64,000 bases of DNA from Noviherbaspirillum autotrophicum (GTDB lineage Bacteria; Pseudomonadota; Gammaproteobacteria; Burkholderiales; Burkholderiaceae_D): assembly GCF_000818395.1 (NCBI RefSeq), contig NZ_JWJG01000028.1, forward strand, positions 2,835,195 through 2,899,194, given 5' to 3'. Positions 48,424 to 58,005 of this stretch are shown here, piece after piece. Every line of letters begins with the position of its first letter. Position 1 is the first letter of the stretch. The position numbers and the translations under genes were made by a program. The notes beneath the pieces were generated by a model that saw only the letters and a program-made list of their open reading frames with translations, did no database searches and had not been told where the DNA came from.

Positions 48424-48461
48424 GAAAAAAATGGCTGCAGGAATCTGATCCTGCAGCCATT
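48424..48461 (-). terminator. Terminator of purM
   Basis: 13-bp stem AATGGCTGCAGGA / TCCTGCAGCCATT with 6-nt loop. On the minus strand it is followed by TTTTTTCGTC. Likely also slows plus-strand transcription leaving the Anbu gene. Confidence 0.9.
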
Positions 48462-48479
48462 GTTCAGCAGCGCGACGAC

Positions 48480-49523
48480 TTAAACGACGATCGTCTGCGC
48501 TTCGTTTCCTTGACGCTCGCGGATCTCGCCGATGCGACTGACCGTCTCGCCGGCCGCCTGCAATTGTGCGATTGCCGCATCCGCATTTTCCTTCGCCACG
48601 ACCACCACCATGCCGATGCCGCAGTTGAACACGCGGTGCATTTCGGCGTCGGCCACGCCGCCGTGCTGCTGCAGCCAGGTAAACAGCGGCGGCATGGTCC
48701 ACGCGTCGCGCTGCAGCACTGCCGTCAGGTTGTCGCGCAACACGCGCGGCACGTTTTCGACCAGGCCGCCGCCGGTGATGTGCGCCATGCCCTTGACTTC
48801 CAGCTTGTCGATCAAGGCCAGCAGCGGTTTCACATAAATATGGGTCGGCTCCAGCAGCACGTCGGCCAGGCGGCGGCCATGGAAGTCGGCGTTCAGGTCG
48901 GGCTGGGCGACCGAGATGATCTTGCGCACCAGCGAGTAGCCGTTGGAATGCGCGCCGGAAGATGCCAAGCCCAGCACCACGTCGCCCGGCACAATCTTGC
49001 TGCCGTCGATAATCTTCGATTTTTCGACCGCGCCGACGGCGAAACCGGCCAGGTCGTATTCGCCGTCCGGGTACATGCTCGGCATCTCGGCGGTTTCACC
49101 GCCGATCAGCGCACAGCCGGCCAGCTCGCAACCTTTGGCGACGCCCTTGATCACGTCAGTGGCCGACGCCACATCGAGCTTGCCACAGGCAAAATAATCG
49201 AGGAAGAACAGCGGCTCTGCGCCCTGCACCAGGATGTCGTTGACGCTCATGGCGACCAAGTCGATGCCGACCGTGTCGTGCTTGTTCAGGTGAAAAGCCA
49301 GCTTGAGCTTGGTGCCCACGCCGTCGGTGCCCGACACCAGCACCGGTTCCTTGTACTTCTTGCTGACCTCGAACAGGGCGCCGAAGCCGCCGATTCCGCC
49401 CAGCACGCCTTCGCGCATGGTGCGTTTGGCAAACGGCTTGATCGCTTCGACCAGGGCATCGCCTGCGTCGATGTCGACACCGGCATCGCGGTAGGAAAGG
49501 GAGACGTTAGAAGTGGAACTCAT
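48480..49523 (-). CDS. purM: Phosphoribosylformylglycinamidine cyclo-ligase (AIR synthase)
   Basis: 347 aa. [40 protein letters not shown] and [16 protein letters not shown] are diagnostic. It makes AIR, the substrate consumed by PurK/PurE encoded elsewhere in the window. Divergent from the PerM-type gene. Confidence 0.96.
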   Translation of the reverse strand: MSSTSNVSLSYRDAGVDIDAGDALVEAIKPFAKRTMREGVLGGIGGFGALFEVSKKYKEPVLVSGTDGVGTKLKLAFHLNKHDTVGIDLVAMSVNDILVQGAEPLFFLDYFACGKLDVASATDVIKGVAKGCELAGCALIGGETAEMPSMYPDGEYDLAGFAVGAVEKSKIIDGSKIVPGDVVLGLASSGAHSNGYSLVRKIISVAQPDLNADFHGRRLADVLLEPTHIYVKPLLALIDKLEVKGMAHITGGGLVENVPRVLRDNLTAVLQRDAWTMPPLFTWLQQHGGVADAEMHRVFNCGIGMVVVVAKENADAAIAQLQAAGETVSRIGEIRERQGNEAQTIVV

Positions 49524-49624
49524 GATGTGATCGGTGATAGAGGCGGTAAAATAGGCAGTTTGAACCGAAAAAGTTCAAGCAAACCGCTATTTTAACAAAC
49601 CGATCAGATCGCCCCAGCCTTTCC

Positions 49625-50710
49625 ATGCCATTTTCTTTCAGTTCCGAGCAAAAACAGACGGTTTTATGGCTTGCGCTCGGGCTCGGCGTGGTTGCCTTAT
49701 TGATAAAACTGGGGCCGATCCTGGCGCCGTTCGTTGCCGCAGCCATCATGGCGTATGCGCTCAACCCGGTCGTCGACTGGCTGTCGACCAAAGGCGTCAA
49801 GAAACTGGCGCTGCCGCGCCAGTTGGCAGTGCTAGCCGTGATCCTGCTGGTATTTGCAGTCCTGCTGGTCCTGGCGCTGATCGTGATTCCGGTCGTACAA
49901 AAGGAAATTCCGCTGCTGCAGGAACAGATTCCCAGCTTCCTCGCCAAGATCAACGCGGTCGTCGCCCCGAAGCTGCGCGAACTGGGCATCCATGTGCGGC
50001 TGGACGGCACCGGAGTCAAACGCATCCTGTCCCAGTATTTCAGTGCCAGCGGCGATGAAACCTGGAGCAAGCTGCTCGCATCGGTAAAGGTCGGCGGCGT
50101 TGCCCTGCTGGGCTGGCTGGTGACGCTGGCGCTGGTGCCGATTGCGCTGTTTTATCTGTTGCTGGATTGGCACGCCATCCTGCGACGGGTCGAAAACATG
50201 ATTCCGCGCCGCTGGGCTACCCGGTCTGTCGGGCTGGCGCACGAAGTGGACCAGTTGCTGGCGCAATATTTGCGCGGGCAACTGGCGGTGATGCTGGTGC
50301 TGTGCATCTATTATTCGGTGTCGCTCGGCATTGCAGGCCTCGAAGTCGCCCTGCCGGTCGGGATCATCACCGGCCTGCTGATCTTCATTCCCTACATCGG
50401 TTTCGGCCTGGGCATGATCCTGGCGCTGATCGCCGCCGTGCTCCAGTTCGACGGCTTGCACGGGCTGGTGGTGGTGGCTACCGTCTATGGCATCGGCCAG
50501 GTCATCGAAGGCTTTTTCCTGACGCCGCGCCTGGTCGGCGAGCGCATCGGCCTGCATCCGCTGACCGTGATTTTCGCACTGCTCGCCTTCGGCCAGTTGT
50601 TCGGCTTTGTCGGCATCCTGCTCGCCCTGCCGGCGTCCGCCATTCTGGCGGTCGCATTCAAGCATGTGCGCATTCACTATTTCAACAGCAGCTTTTATCG
50701 TCAGTCATGA
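49625..50710 (+). CDS. AI-2E/PerM-family permease
   Basis: 361 aa, about eight hydrophobic segments. FVAAAIMAYALNPVVDWLST, the PIALFYLLLDWHAILRRVEN region and LPVGIITGLLIFIPYIGFGL with FFLTPRLVGERIGLHPL are typical. Substrate not determined. Its stop overlaps the hda start. Confidence 0.88.
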   Translation: MPFSFSSEQKQTVLWLALGLGVVALLIKLGPILAPFVAAAIMAYALNPVVDWLSTKGVKKLALPRQLAVLAVILLVFAVLLVLALIVIPVVQKEIPLLQEQIPSFLAKINAVVAPKLRELGIHVRLDGTGVKRILSQYFSASGDETWSKLLASVKVGGVALLGWLVTLALVPIALFYLLLDWHAILRRVENMIPRRWATRSVGLAHEVDQLLAQYLRGQLAVMLVLCIYYSVSLGIAGLEVALPVGIITGLLIFIPYIGFGLGMILALIAAVLQFDGLHGLVVVATVYGIGQVIEGFFLTPRLVGERIGLHPLTVIFALLAFGQLFGFVGILLALPASAILAVAFKHVRIHYFNSSFYRQS

Positions 50711-51384
50711 GGCAATTACTGCTCGACCTGGGCGCGGAAAAACCGCCGACCCTGGATTCCTTCGTCACCGGACAAAATGAAGAGCTGCTGCAGCTGCTGC
50801 GCCAGTTCAAGCAGCGCCACGACGCCATGCCGCGCGAGCGTTTCGTCTATCTGTGGGGCGAATCGGGCGCCGGGAAAACACACCTGCTGCGCGCGCTGGC
50901 CGGCACGCCGAACGCGCGCCTCGTTGCAGCCGACGCGCCCGATGCCGCATTTAACTACGATGCGCGCACCACGCTCTACCTGATCGACGATTGCGACCGC
51001 CTGCCGCCCGAATCACAGGTTTCGGCCTTCAACCTGTTCAACCAGGTGCGTGAAAACGGCGGCTTGCTGGTCACCGCCGGTTCCCTGCCGCCGGCCCGCC
51101 TGTCGCTGCGCGAAGACTTGCGCACGCGCCTCGGCTGGGGCCTGATCTATCAGGTACACGGCTTGACCGACGACGAGAAGATCGCCGCGCTTACCAAGGC
51201 CGCGCAGGGGCGCGGTTTATCGCTGTCGCCCGGCGTGTTACCCTATCTGATCACACATTACCGTCGGGACATGCAATCCTTGTCGACCATGCTCGACGCA
51301 CTCGACCAATATTCGCTGGAGACCCAACGCCCGATCACGCTGCCGCTGCTGCGCAGCCTGTTGCAACTCGAAACCAAAGAATGA
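50707..51384 (+). CDS. hda: DnaA regulatory inactivator Hda
   Basis: 225-aa AAA+ protein. Partial clamp-binding N-terminus (QLLLDLGA), Walker A WGESGAGKTHLLRAL, Walker B TLYLIDDCDRLP and sensor TAGSLPPARLSLREDLRTRL. With the DNA clamp it stimulates ATP hydrolysis by DnaA to prevent re-initiation. ATG 50707 overlaps the PerM stop and its own stop overlaps the HAD gene. Confidence 0.92.
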   Translation: MRQLLLDLGAEKPPTLDSFVTGQNEELLQLLRQFKQRHDAMPRERFVYLWGESGAGKTHLLRALAGTPNARLVAADAPDAAFNYDARTTLYLIDDCDRLPPESQVSAFNLFNQVRENGGLLVTAGSLPPARLSLREDLRTRLGWGLIYQVHGLTDDEKIAALTKAAQGRGLSLSPGVLPYLITHYRRDMQSLSTMLDALDQYSLETQRPITLPLLRSLLQLETKE

Positions 51385-52052
51385 ATCTCGCCTTATTCGA
51401 TCTAGACCATACCTTATTGCCGCTCGATTCCGATTACGAGTGGGGCCAGTTCCTGGTGCGCATCGGTGCTGTGGATGGCGACGCGTTCGCCAGACGCAAT
51501 GCCGACTTTTACGCACAATATGAAGCGGGCACGCTCGACCCGGTGGAATACCTGGAATTCGCGCTCGGCACGCTGGCGCAATTCCCGCGCAAGCAGCTCG
51601 ACGACTGGCGCCTGCAGTTCATGGAGGAAGTCATCCAGCCGGCCATCCGCCCGGTGGCGCAGGACCTCGTCAAACGCCACCAGGATGCCGACGATCTCGT
51701 GGCCATCATCACTGCCACCAACAAGTTCGTCACCGCACCGATCGCGCAGGCATTCGGTGTGGCCAACCTGATCGCCGCCGAACCGGACGAGACCGGGGAC
51801 GGCGAGATCACCGGCAAGCTGCGCGGCATTCCCACGTCGGGGCCGGGCAAGGTCATCCATACGCAGCAATGGCTCGCCGACAAGGGAAGGTCGCTGGACA
51901 GTTTTGCACGCAGCTACTTCTATAGCGACTCGCAAAACGACATCCCGCTTTTGTCCGTCGTCACCAACCCGATCGCCACCAATCCTAATGCCAAGCTGAA
52001 AGCCCATGCGCAGGCGCACGGCTGGCCCATCCTCACGCTATTTGATGATTAA
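51381..52052 (+). CDS. HAD-IB family phosphatase
   Basis: 223 aa. The nucleophile motif FDLDHTLLPLDSDYEW has both Asp. ITATNKFV and YFYSDSQNDIPLL complete the HAD core. SerB-like small phosphatases of this subgroup act on various phosphomonoesters; a histidinol-phosphatase role is possible but not shown. Start overlaps hda; its end overlaps pcnB. Confidence 0.88.
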   Translation: MNLALFDLDHTLLPLDSDYEWGQFLVRIGAVDGDAFARRNADFYAQYEAGTLDPVEYLEFALGTLAQFPRKQLDDWRLQFMEEVIQPAIRPVAQDLVKRHQDADDLVAIITATNKFVTAPIAQAFGVANLIAAEPDETGDGEITGKLRGIPTSGPGKVIHTQQWLADKGRSLDSFARSYFYSDSQNDIPLLSVVTNPIATNPNAKLKAHAQAHGWPILTLFDD

Positions 52053-53421
52053 AAAGTTCATTCGCCGCATTTTCGGCAGCAGCAAAAAGACGGATAGTCG
52101 CAACGAGCCCGTGATCCTCGGGCCGAAGGAACACGGCATCAATCCGCAACTGTTATCCCCCAACGCCGTGCGCGTCACGCAGACGCTACAGGAAGCCGGC
52201 TTCAAGGCATTCGTCGTCGGCGGCGCGGTGCGCGACCTGCTGCTCGGCGTGAAGCCGAAGGATTTCGACGTCGCCACCAACGCCACGCCGGAACAGGTCA
52301 AGCGCTTGTTCCGGCGCGCCTTCATCATCGGCAGGCGCTTCCAGATCGTGCACGTGATGTTTGGACAGGAACTGATCGAAGTCACCACCTTCCGCGGCGC
52401 GTCGGCGGACAGCGCCCCGAAGGACGAGCACGGCCGCGTATTGCGCGACAATACCTTCGGCGAGCAGCACGAAGACGCGGAGCGGCGCGACTTCACCATC
52501 AATGCGATGTACTACGATCCGGCCAGCCAGACCGTGCTCGACTACCACAACGGTATTGCCGACATCCGCAACAAGACGCTGCGCATCATTGGCGTGCCGG
52601 AAGCCCGGTTTCGCGAGGATCCGGTTCGCCTGTTGCGCGTGGTGCGCTTTGCCGCGAAGCTGAACTTCACCATCGATCCGGCTACCCGCGAACCTATCCA
52701 GGTGATGGCGCCACTGATCAACAACGTGCCGGCAGCGCGCGTGTTCGACGAGATGTTGAAGCTCCTGCTGTCCGGCCATGCTCTGGCCTGCCTGCGTCAA
52801 TTGCGCCACGAAGGTCTGCATCATGGCTTGCTGCCGCTGCTCGACGTGGTTCTGGAGCAGCCGCTGGGCGCAAAATTCGTGACGCTAGCGCTGTCCGGCA
52901 CCGACGAGCGGGTAAAGCACGGCAAGCCGGTATCGCCGGGATTCCTGTTCGCCTCGCTGCTATGGCACCAGGTACTGGAAAAATGGAACGCCTACAAGGC
53001 CGCCGGCGAATATCCGATCCCCGCACTGCATCTGGCGGCCGATGATGTGCTCAATGCCCAGACCGAGAAACTGGCGCTGCAGCGCAAGATCGCCTCCGAC
53101 ATGCGCGACATCTGGGCCATGCAGCCGCGCTTCGAGCGGCGCTCCGGCAAGTCGCCCTACAAGCTGCTGGAACACGTGCGCCTGCGCGCCGGCTACGACT
53201 TCCTGCTGTTGCGCTGCGCATCGGGTGAAATCGAGGCAGAAGTCGGCGAATGGTGGACCGCCTTCATCAATGGCGACGGCGCCGCCCGCGAAGAACTGCT
53301 GGCGAAAAAAATCAAGACAGAAGGCGAAAGCCACGCGCCGAAAAAGCGCCGCCGCCGCAGCGGACGCAGCAAGCATAAGGACGCATCGGCGGGCGCTCCG
53401 GCCGAGCGCAGCAACACATGA
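52045..53421 (+). CDS. pcnB: Poly(A) polymerase I
   Basis: 458 aa class II nucleotidyltransferase adding 3' A tails that promote RNA decay. FVVGGAVRDLLLGVKPKDFD has the metal-binding Asp pair; RRDFTINAMYYDPASQTVLD and REDPVRLLRVVRFAAKL are family-specific. The Lys/Arg-rich C-terminus (KKRRRRSGRSKHK) distinguishes it from CCA-adding enzymes. ATG 52045 overlaps the HAD stop. Confidence 0.92.
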   Translation: MIKKFIRRIFGSSKKTDSRNEPVILGPKEHGINPQLLSPNAVRVTQTLQEAGFKAFVVGGAVRDLLLGVKPKDFDVATNATPEQVKRLFRRAFIIGRRFQIVHVMFGQELIEVTTFRGASADSAPKDEHGRVLRDNTFGEQHEDAERRDFTINAMYYDPASQTVLDYHNGIADIRNKTLRIIGVPEARFREDPVRLLRVVRFAAKLNFTIDPATREPIQVMAPLINNVPAARVFDEMLKLLLSGHALACLRQLRHEGLHHGLLPLLDVVLEQPLGAKFVTLALSGTDERVKHGKPVSPGFLFASLLWHQVLEKWNAYKAAGEYPIPALHLAADDVLNAQTEKLALQRKIASDMRDIWAMQPRFERRSGKSPYKLLEHVRLRAGYDFLLLRCASGEIEAEVGEWWTAFINGDGAAREELLAKKIKTEGESHAPKKRRRRSGRSKHKDASAGAPAERSNT

Positions 53422-53897
53422 GCATGATCGCCTGCTACATCGGCATCGGCTCCAACCTGGGCGATGCGCAAGCGCAGGTGGAACGCGCCATCGCGCGCCT
53501 GGGACAATTGGATGACACCCGGCTGACGGCGCAGTCGAGCCTGTTTCGCACCGCGCCGGTCGATGCCGGCGGCGATGACTACATCAATGCGGTGGCGCGC
53601 ATCGACACCCAGCTTGCGCCCGAACAGCTGCTGCGGGAACTGCAGGCCATCGAGCAGGACTTCGGCCGCGAGCGGCCTTATCGGAACGCGCCGCGTACGC
53701 TCGACCTCGACATCCTGCTGTACGGCGCGCAAGTCATCTCGTCCGCCGCGCTGCAGATCCCGCATCCGCGCATGACGCAACGCGCGTTCGTGCTGATCCC
53801 GCTGCTGCAGCTCGACCCGTTTCTCACCATACCCGGCCAGGGTCCGGCCCACGCCTTCGTGCCATCGGTAGCCGGTCAGGCCATCCGGAAACTCTGA
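53418..53897 (+). CDS. folK: HPPK, folate biosynthesis
   Basis: 159 aa. CYIGIGSNLGDAQAQVERAI, RTAPVDAGGDDYINAV and NAPRTLDLDILLYGAQVI are the substrate and ATP sites. Transfers pyrophosphate to 6-hydroxymethyl-dihydropterin. Overlaps pcnB by 4 bp. Confidence 0.95.
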   Translation: MSMIACYIGIGSNLGDAQAQVERAIARLGQLDDTRLTAQSSLFRTAPVDAGGDDYINAVARIDTQLAPEQLLRELQAIEQDFGRERPYRNAPRTLDLDILLYGAQVISSAALQIPHPRMTQRAFVLIPLLQLDPFLTIPGQGPAHAFVPSVAGQAIRKL

Positions 53898-53900
53898 TTC

Positions 53901-54248
53901 ATGCAAATTCCAGTCGTATATCAAACGGTCGGCTTGCTGACCTTGTCCAACGTGTTCATGACGGTTGCCTGGTACGGCCACCTGAAAAACCTGGCCGGCA
54001 AGGCGTGGTGGATCGCCGCACTGGTAAGCTGGTCGATCGCGCTGTTCGAATACCTGCTGCAGGTGCCGGCCAATCGCATCGGCTACACTGAATTGAGCCT
54101 GGCGCAGCTGAAGATCATGCAGGAAGCGATTACACTGGCCGTCTTCGTGCCGTTCGCGATGATTTACATGAACCAGCCATTCAAGCTCGACTACATCTGG
54201 GCCGGCTTGTGCCTGGTCGGCGCCGTCTATTTCATTTTCCGCACATGA
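53901..54248 (+). CDS. DUF486 / DMT-like small membrane protein
   Basis: 115 aa, four helices. LTLSNVFMTVAWYGHLKNL, LVSWSIALFEYLLQVPANRI, LAVFVPFAMIYMNQPFKLDY and the C-terminal helix AGLCLVGAVYFIF match the DUF486 family of transporter-like proteins. No known substrate. Its stop overlaps the deoxynucleoside kinase start. Confidence 0.88.
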   Translation: MQIPVVYQTVGLLTLSNVFMTVAWYGHLKNLAGKAWWIAALVSWSIALFEYLLQVPANRIGYTELSLAQLKIMQEAITLAVFVPFAMIYMNQPFKLDYIWAGLCLVGAVYFIFRT

Positions 54249-54886
54249 GCCTTGATAAGTACAAATACGTGGTTGTCGAAGGCCCGATCGGCGTCGGCAA
54301 AACCACGCTGGCGCAGAAGCTGGCCGCGAACCTGCAGGCGCAACCGCTACTGGAACAGCCGCAGGAAAACCCGTTCCTCGAGAAGTTCTATCGCGATGCG
54401 ACGCGCTACGCGCTGCCGACCCAGATGTTTTTCCTGTTCCAGCGCGTAAACCAGTTGCGCGACCTGGCGCAAACCGACCTGTTCGACGCACGTGTGGTAT
54501 CGGATTTCTTGCTCGACAAGGATCCGCTCTTTGCGCGCCTGACCCTGGATGACGATGAACTGAATTTGTACCAGCAGCTGTATGCCCAGCTGCGCCCGCA
54601 GAGCGCAGTGCCGGACCTGGTGATTTACCTGCAGGCGCAGCCCGAAACCCTGATAGAGCGTGTCAGGAAGCGTGGCCTGTCGATGGAGTCCGGTCTGTCC
54701 GAGGTGTACCTTTACCGGTTGTGTGAAAGTTACAGCCGTTTCTTTTATCATTACGACGCTTCGCCGCTGCTGATCGTCAATACCGAACACCTGAACCCGA
54801 TCGAGCGCGACGACGACTTCACCCTGCTGCTGAACCATATCGGCAACATGCGCGGCAAGCGGGAATTTTTTAATCTTGGGGAATGA
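54245..54886 (+). CDS. Deoxynucleoside kinase
   Basis: 213 aa. P-loop [33 protein letters not shown] with the conserved Asp-Phe-type region, and a LID-like [11 protein letters not shown]. It phosphorylates deoxynucleosides for salvage. ATG 54245 overlaps the upstream stop; panB overlaps its end. Confidence 0.9.
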   Translation: MSLDKYKYVVVEGPIGVGKTTLAQKLAANLQAQPLLEQPQENPFLEKFYRDATRYALPTQMFFLFQRVNQLRDLAQTDLFDARVVSDFLLDKDPLFARLTLDDDELNLYQQLYAQLRPQSAVPDLVIYLQAQPETLIERVRKRGLSMESGLSEVYLYRLCESYSRFFYHYDASPLLIVNTEHLNPIERDDDFTLLLNHIGNMRGKREFFNLGE

Positions 54887-55719
54887 CCATGGCGGGATAT
54901 TTGCAAGAAAGCGAACCAACGATTCGCACCAAGGCAGTCACCGTGACATCGCTACAAGCGATGCGCAACAGCGGTGAAAAAATCGCGATGCTCACCTGCT
55001 ACGACGCCAGCTTCGCGGCGCTGATGGACCGCTGCGGCGTGGAAGTGCTGCTGATCGGCGATTCGCTCGGCATGGTGTGTCAGGGGCACGATTCGACTCT
55101 GCCGGTAACGCTCGACGACATCGCCTATCACACGGCAAGCGTTGCGCGCGGCAACCAGACGGCGTTTCTTGTGGCCGACATGCCATTCGGCAGCTATGCA
55201 ACCAGAGAAGATGCGTTCAGGAACGCCGTCAAGCTGATGCAGGCCGGTGCCCAGATGGTCAAGCTCGAAGGCGGTACCTGGCTTGCGGAGACGGTACGCT
55301 TCCTGACCGAGCGCGCGATTCCGGTGTGCGCCCACATCGGGCTGACACCGCAATCGGTACACCAGTTCGGCGGCTACAAAGTACAGGGAAAGACCGTCGA
55401 AGCGGCTGACCAGCTGAAGGCCGATGCATTGGCGCTGCAGGCGGCCGGCGCGGCGCTGGTCGTGCTGGAAGCGATTCCTTCGGCGCTGGGCAAGGAAGTC
55501 ACCGAACTGCTGACGATGCCGACCATCGGCATCGGTGCCGGCCCGGATTGCGCCGGCCAGGTACTGGTCATGCACGACATGCTCGGTGTTTTCCCTGGAC
55601 GCAAGGCGCGCTTCGTGAAGAATTTCATGGAAGGCCAAAACAGCATCGAGGCGGCCATACGCGCCTACGTAGCCGAGGTCAAGAAACAATCGTTCCCGGG
55701 CCCGGAGCACTGCTTCTAA
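54883..55719 (+). CDS. panB: Ketopantoate hydroxymethyltransferase
   Basis: 278 aa. First step of pantothenate synthesis. [45 protein letters not shown] and [20 protein letters not shown] are intact. Start is 54883 (ATGA overlap) or 54889. panC is not visible in the window. Confidence 0.95.
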   Translation: MTMAGYLQESEPTIRTKAVTVTSLQAMRNSGEKIAMLTCYDASFAALMDRCGVEVLLIGDSLGMVCQGHDSTLPVTLDDIAYHTASVARGNQTAFLVADMPFGSYATREDAFRNAVKLMQAGAQMVKLEGGTWLAETVRFLTERAIPVCAHIGLTPQSVHQFGGYKVQGKTVEAADQLKADALALQAAGAALVVLEAIPSALGKEVTELLTMPTIGIGAGPDCAGQVLVMHDMLGVFPGRKARFVKNFMEGQNSIEAAIRAYVAEVKKQSFPGPEHCF

Positions 55720-55727
55720 AGGTGGGT

Positions 55728-55791
55728 GCGCCCTGCACGGGGCGCGGTGCTTTCATAGCGCAATCAGACAGCGTGCGTTCCGCGCACGCTG
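55728..55791. terminator. Two hairpins between convergent panB and can
   Basis: A GCGCCC/GGGCGC stem near 55728-55745, then CAGCGTGCG (55769-55777) / CGCACGCTG (55783-55791). T tracts are poor, so termination strength is uncertain. Confidence 0.5.
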
Positions 55792-55796
55792 ACAGC

Positions 55797-56462
55797 TCAC
55801 TCATATCGCGCAAAGCAGACTGGCAACTTGGCAGCCAGTTCCTCGGCATTGCGTACCGTAAGCCCGAGGTCGGTCAACATGCCATCCTTCAAGCCGTAAA
55901 TCCAGCTGTGAATGGTTAGTGCCTGGCCGCGTTCCCACGCGTCCTGCACGATCGTGGTCTGGCATACGTTCACCACCTGCTCCAGCACGTTCAGTTCGCA
56001 CAGGCGGTCCTGCTTGAGCTTGGTCGGCAGCGTGTCGCCCAGATAACGCTCATGCTTGCTATGCACGTCCTGCACATGGCGCAACCAGTTGTCGGCCAGG
56101 CCAATACGGCGGCGCGCCAAGGCCGCGTGTACGCCCGAGCATCCGTAATGCCCGCACACGATTACGTGTTTGACGCCGAGAACGTCGATGGCGAACTGCA
56201 ATACGGACAGGCAGTTCAGATCGGTATGCACCACGACATTGGCGATATTGCGATGAACAAACAGCTCGCCGGGCAGCAGGTTGACAATTTCATTGGCCGG
56301 CACGCGGCTGTCGGCGCAGCCGATCCACAGATATTCGGGCGACTGCTGGGCGGCGAGTTTTTTAAAGAAGCCGGCGTCCTGCGCCACCATGGATGCCGCC
56401 CACTCGCGGTTATTCTGGAACAGTTGCTCCAGCATTGCGCCGTCTTTGTTTTGCTCAGTCAT
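55797..56462 (-). CDS. can: Beta-class carbonic anhydrase
   Basis: 221 aa. Zinc ligands Cys-Asp in WIGCADSRVPANEIV and His-Cys in VIVCGHYGCSGVHAAL are intact. It supplies bicarbonate, needed among others by PurK. Met at 56462 (MTEQNKDG) is chosen over a 14-codon longer reading that lacks family similarity. Confidence 0.94.
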   Translation of the reverse strand: MTEQNKDGAMLEQLFQNNREWAASMVAQDAGFFKKLAAQQSPEYLWIGCADSRVPANEIVNLLPGELFVHRNIANVVVHTDLNCLSVLQFAIDVLGVKHVIVCGHYGCSGVHAALARRRIGLADNWLRHVQDVHSKHERYLGDTLPTKLKQDRLCELNVLEQVVNVCQTTIVQDAWERGQALTIHSWIYGLKDGMLTDLGLTVRNAEELAAKLPVCFARYE

Positions 56463-56591
56463 ATTCTTTAGTCCGGAAAAACGCTCCCTGGCATGTGCCT
56501 CCATCGAGCAGCAATGCCACCGCCCGCAATTCTATAGAATCCGGGCGCACTTATTTCTGCATGAATAACTTTCAACCGACATCGCGGAAAT

Positions 56592-56626
56592 AAAAAAGCC
56601 GTCGACCTTGCAGGCCGGCGGCTTTT
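56592..56626 (-). terminator. Terminator of dnaJ
   Basis: AAAAAGCCG...CGGCTTTT imperfect stem with an internal mismatch. On the minus strand the stem is followed by TTTTTTATTT. Confidence 0.75.
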
Positions 56627-56669
56627 CCTCATTCCATTGGAACCTGCACAGCGGGGCCCCCGATTCACA

Positions 56670-57806
56670 TTACTCGAAAAACTCCTTGACCTTGTCCTTC
56701 CAGGACTTGCTGTGCGGGCTATGCTTGGAACCGCCCGCCGTGGTCAGCTGTTCGAATTCCTGCAGCAATTCCTTCTGACGATCGGTCAGCTTGACCGGCG
56801 TCTCGACCACCACATGGCAGAACAGATCGCCAGCGTAGCCCGAACGCACGCCCTTGATGCCCTTGCTGCGCAAACGGAAGGTCTTGCCGGACTGCGTCCC
56901 TTCGGGAAGCGTGAAGGATGCCTTGCCATTCAGCGTCGGCACTTCAACCTCGCCACCCAGCGCCGCCTTCGCAAACGAAATCGGAATTTCGCAATGCAGG
57001 TCGTCGCCATCGCGCTGGAACACCGGATGCTGCTTGATGCGCACCTCGACATACAAATCGCCCGGCGGCCCGCCATTCATGCCCGGTTCGCCATTGCCGG
57101 ACGAACGGATGCGCATGCCGTCGTCGATACCAGCCGGGATCTTGACTTCCAGCGTCTTGTTTTTCTTGATCCGCCCGGTGCCGCTGCACGAGGTGCAGGG
57201 CGTCGGAATGATCTTGCCGGTGCCGTGGCACTTCGGGCAGGTTTGCTGAATGCTGAAGAAACCCTGCTGCATGCGCACTTGGCCATGCCCGCCGCAGGTG
57301 CCGCAAGTCGTCGGCGAAGTGCCGGGCTTGGCGCCGGAACCGTGGCAGGTTTCGCACTCGCTCCATGACGGCACGCGGATGGTCGTATCGAAACCGTGCG
57401 CCGCCTGTTCCAGCGTGATCTCGAGGTTGTAGCGCAAATCGGCACCGCGGTACACCTGCGGTCCGCCGCGTCCACCGCGCGCGCTCTGTCCGAAGATGTC
57501 GCCGAAGATATCGCCGAACGCATCGGAAAAGCCGCCGAAGCCGCCGGCGCCCGCGCCGAAACCGCCCCCTCCCATGTTCGGGTCCACCCCTGCATGGCCG
57601 TAGCGGTCATAGGCTTCGCGCTTGCCCGCATCGGACAGCATTTCGTAAGCTTCCTTGACTTCCTTGAACTTTTCTTCCGCACCTTTGCTGTCCGGGTTGC
57701 GGTCCGGATGGTATTTCATCGCGAGCTTGCGATACGCCTTCTTGATCTCTTCATCAGAAGCGTTTTTCGCTACGCCCAGTATTTCGTAAAAGTCACGCTT
57801 TGCCAT
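56670..57806 (-). CDS. dnaJ: Chaperone DnaJ
   Basis: 378 aa. J domain with HPD ([10 protein letters not shown]), Gly-rich linker, four CxxCxGxG zinc repeats ([42 protein letters not shown]) and the C-terminal substrate domains. Type I co-chaperone of DnaK. It is separated from dnaK by 199 bp filled with hairpins. Confidence 0.96.
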   Translation of the reverse strand: MAKRDFYEILGVAKNASDEEIKKAYRKLAMKYHPDRNPDSKGAEEKFKEVKEAYEMLSDAGKREAYDRYGHAGVDPNMGGGGFGAGAGGFGGFSDAFGDIFGDIFGQSARGGRGGPQVYRGADLRYNLEITLEQAAHGFDTTIRVPSWSECETCHGSGAKPGTSPTTCGTCGGHGQVRMQQGFFSIQQTCPKCHGTGKIIPTPCTSCSGTGRIKKNKTLEVKIPAGIDDGMRIRSSGNGEPGMNGGPPGDLYVEVRIKQHPVFQRDGDDLHCEIPISFAKAALGGEVEVPTLNGKASFTLPEGTQSGKTFRLRSKGIKGVRSGYAGDLFCHVVVETPVKLTDRQKELLQEFEQLTTAGGSKHSPHSKSWKDKVKEFFE

Positions 57807-57873
57807 CTTCTCGGCATCCTGTCCGCTGTTATTACAGTCCGATCAATCATTTTCAACCGGCCTCTGTTCTCAT

Positions 57874-57997
57874 CCCTCCCTCGGGAGAGAGGGCCGATGT
57901 GGCGATGCGGCTTGCCGCATCATAAACACAAACGCCGAGCGAGGATCGCATAACGATCGCAGCGGCTCGGCGGATCATCGCGGCGAATGCCGCGATG
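57874..57997 (-). other. Stack of hairpins between dnaK and dnaJ
   Basis: In order: an imperfect CCCTC/GAGGG (57874-57893), GATGCGGC/GCCGCATC (57904-57921), CGCCGAGC/GCTCGGCG with an inner GATCG/CGATC (57933-57971), CATCGCGGC/GCCGCGATG (57976-57997). No T tracts. Probably mRNA processing or partial attenuation between the two chaperone genes. Confidence 0.6.
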
Positions 57998-58005
57998 CAG
58001 GCATG

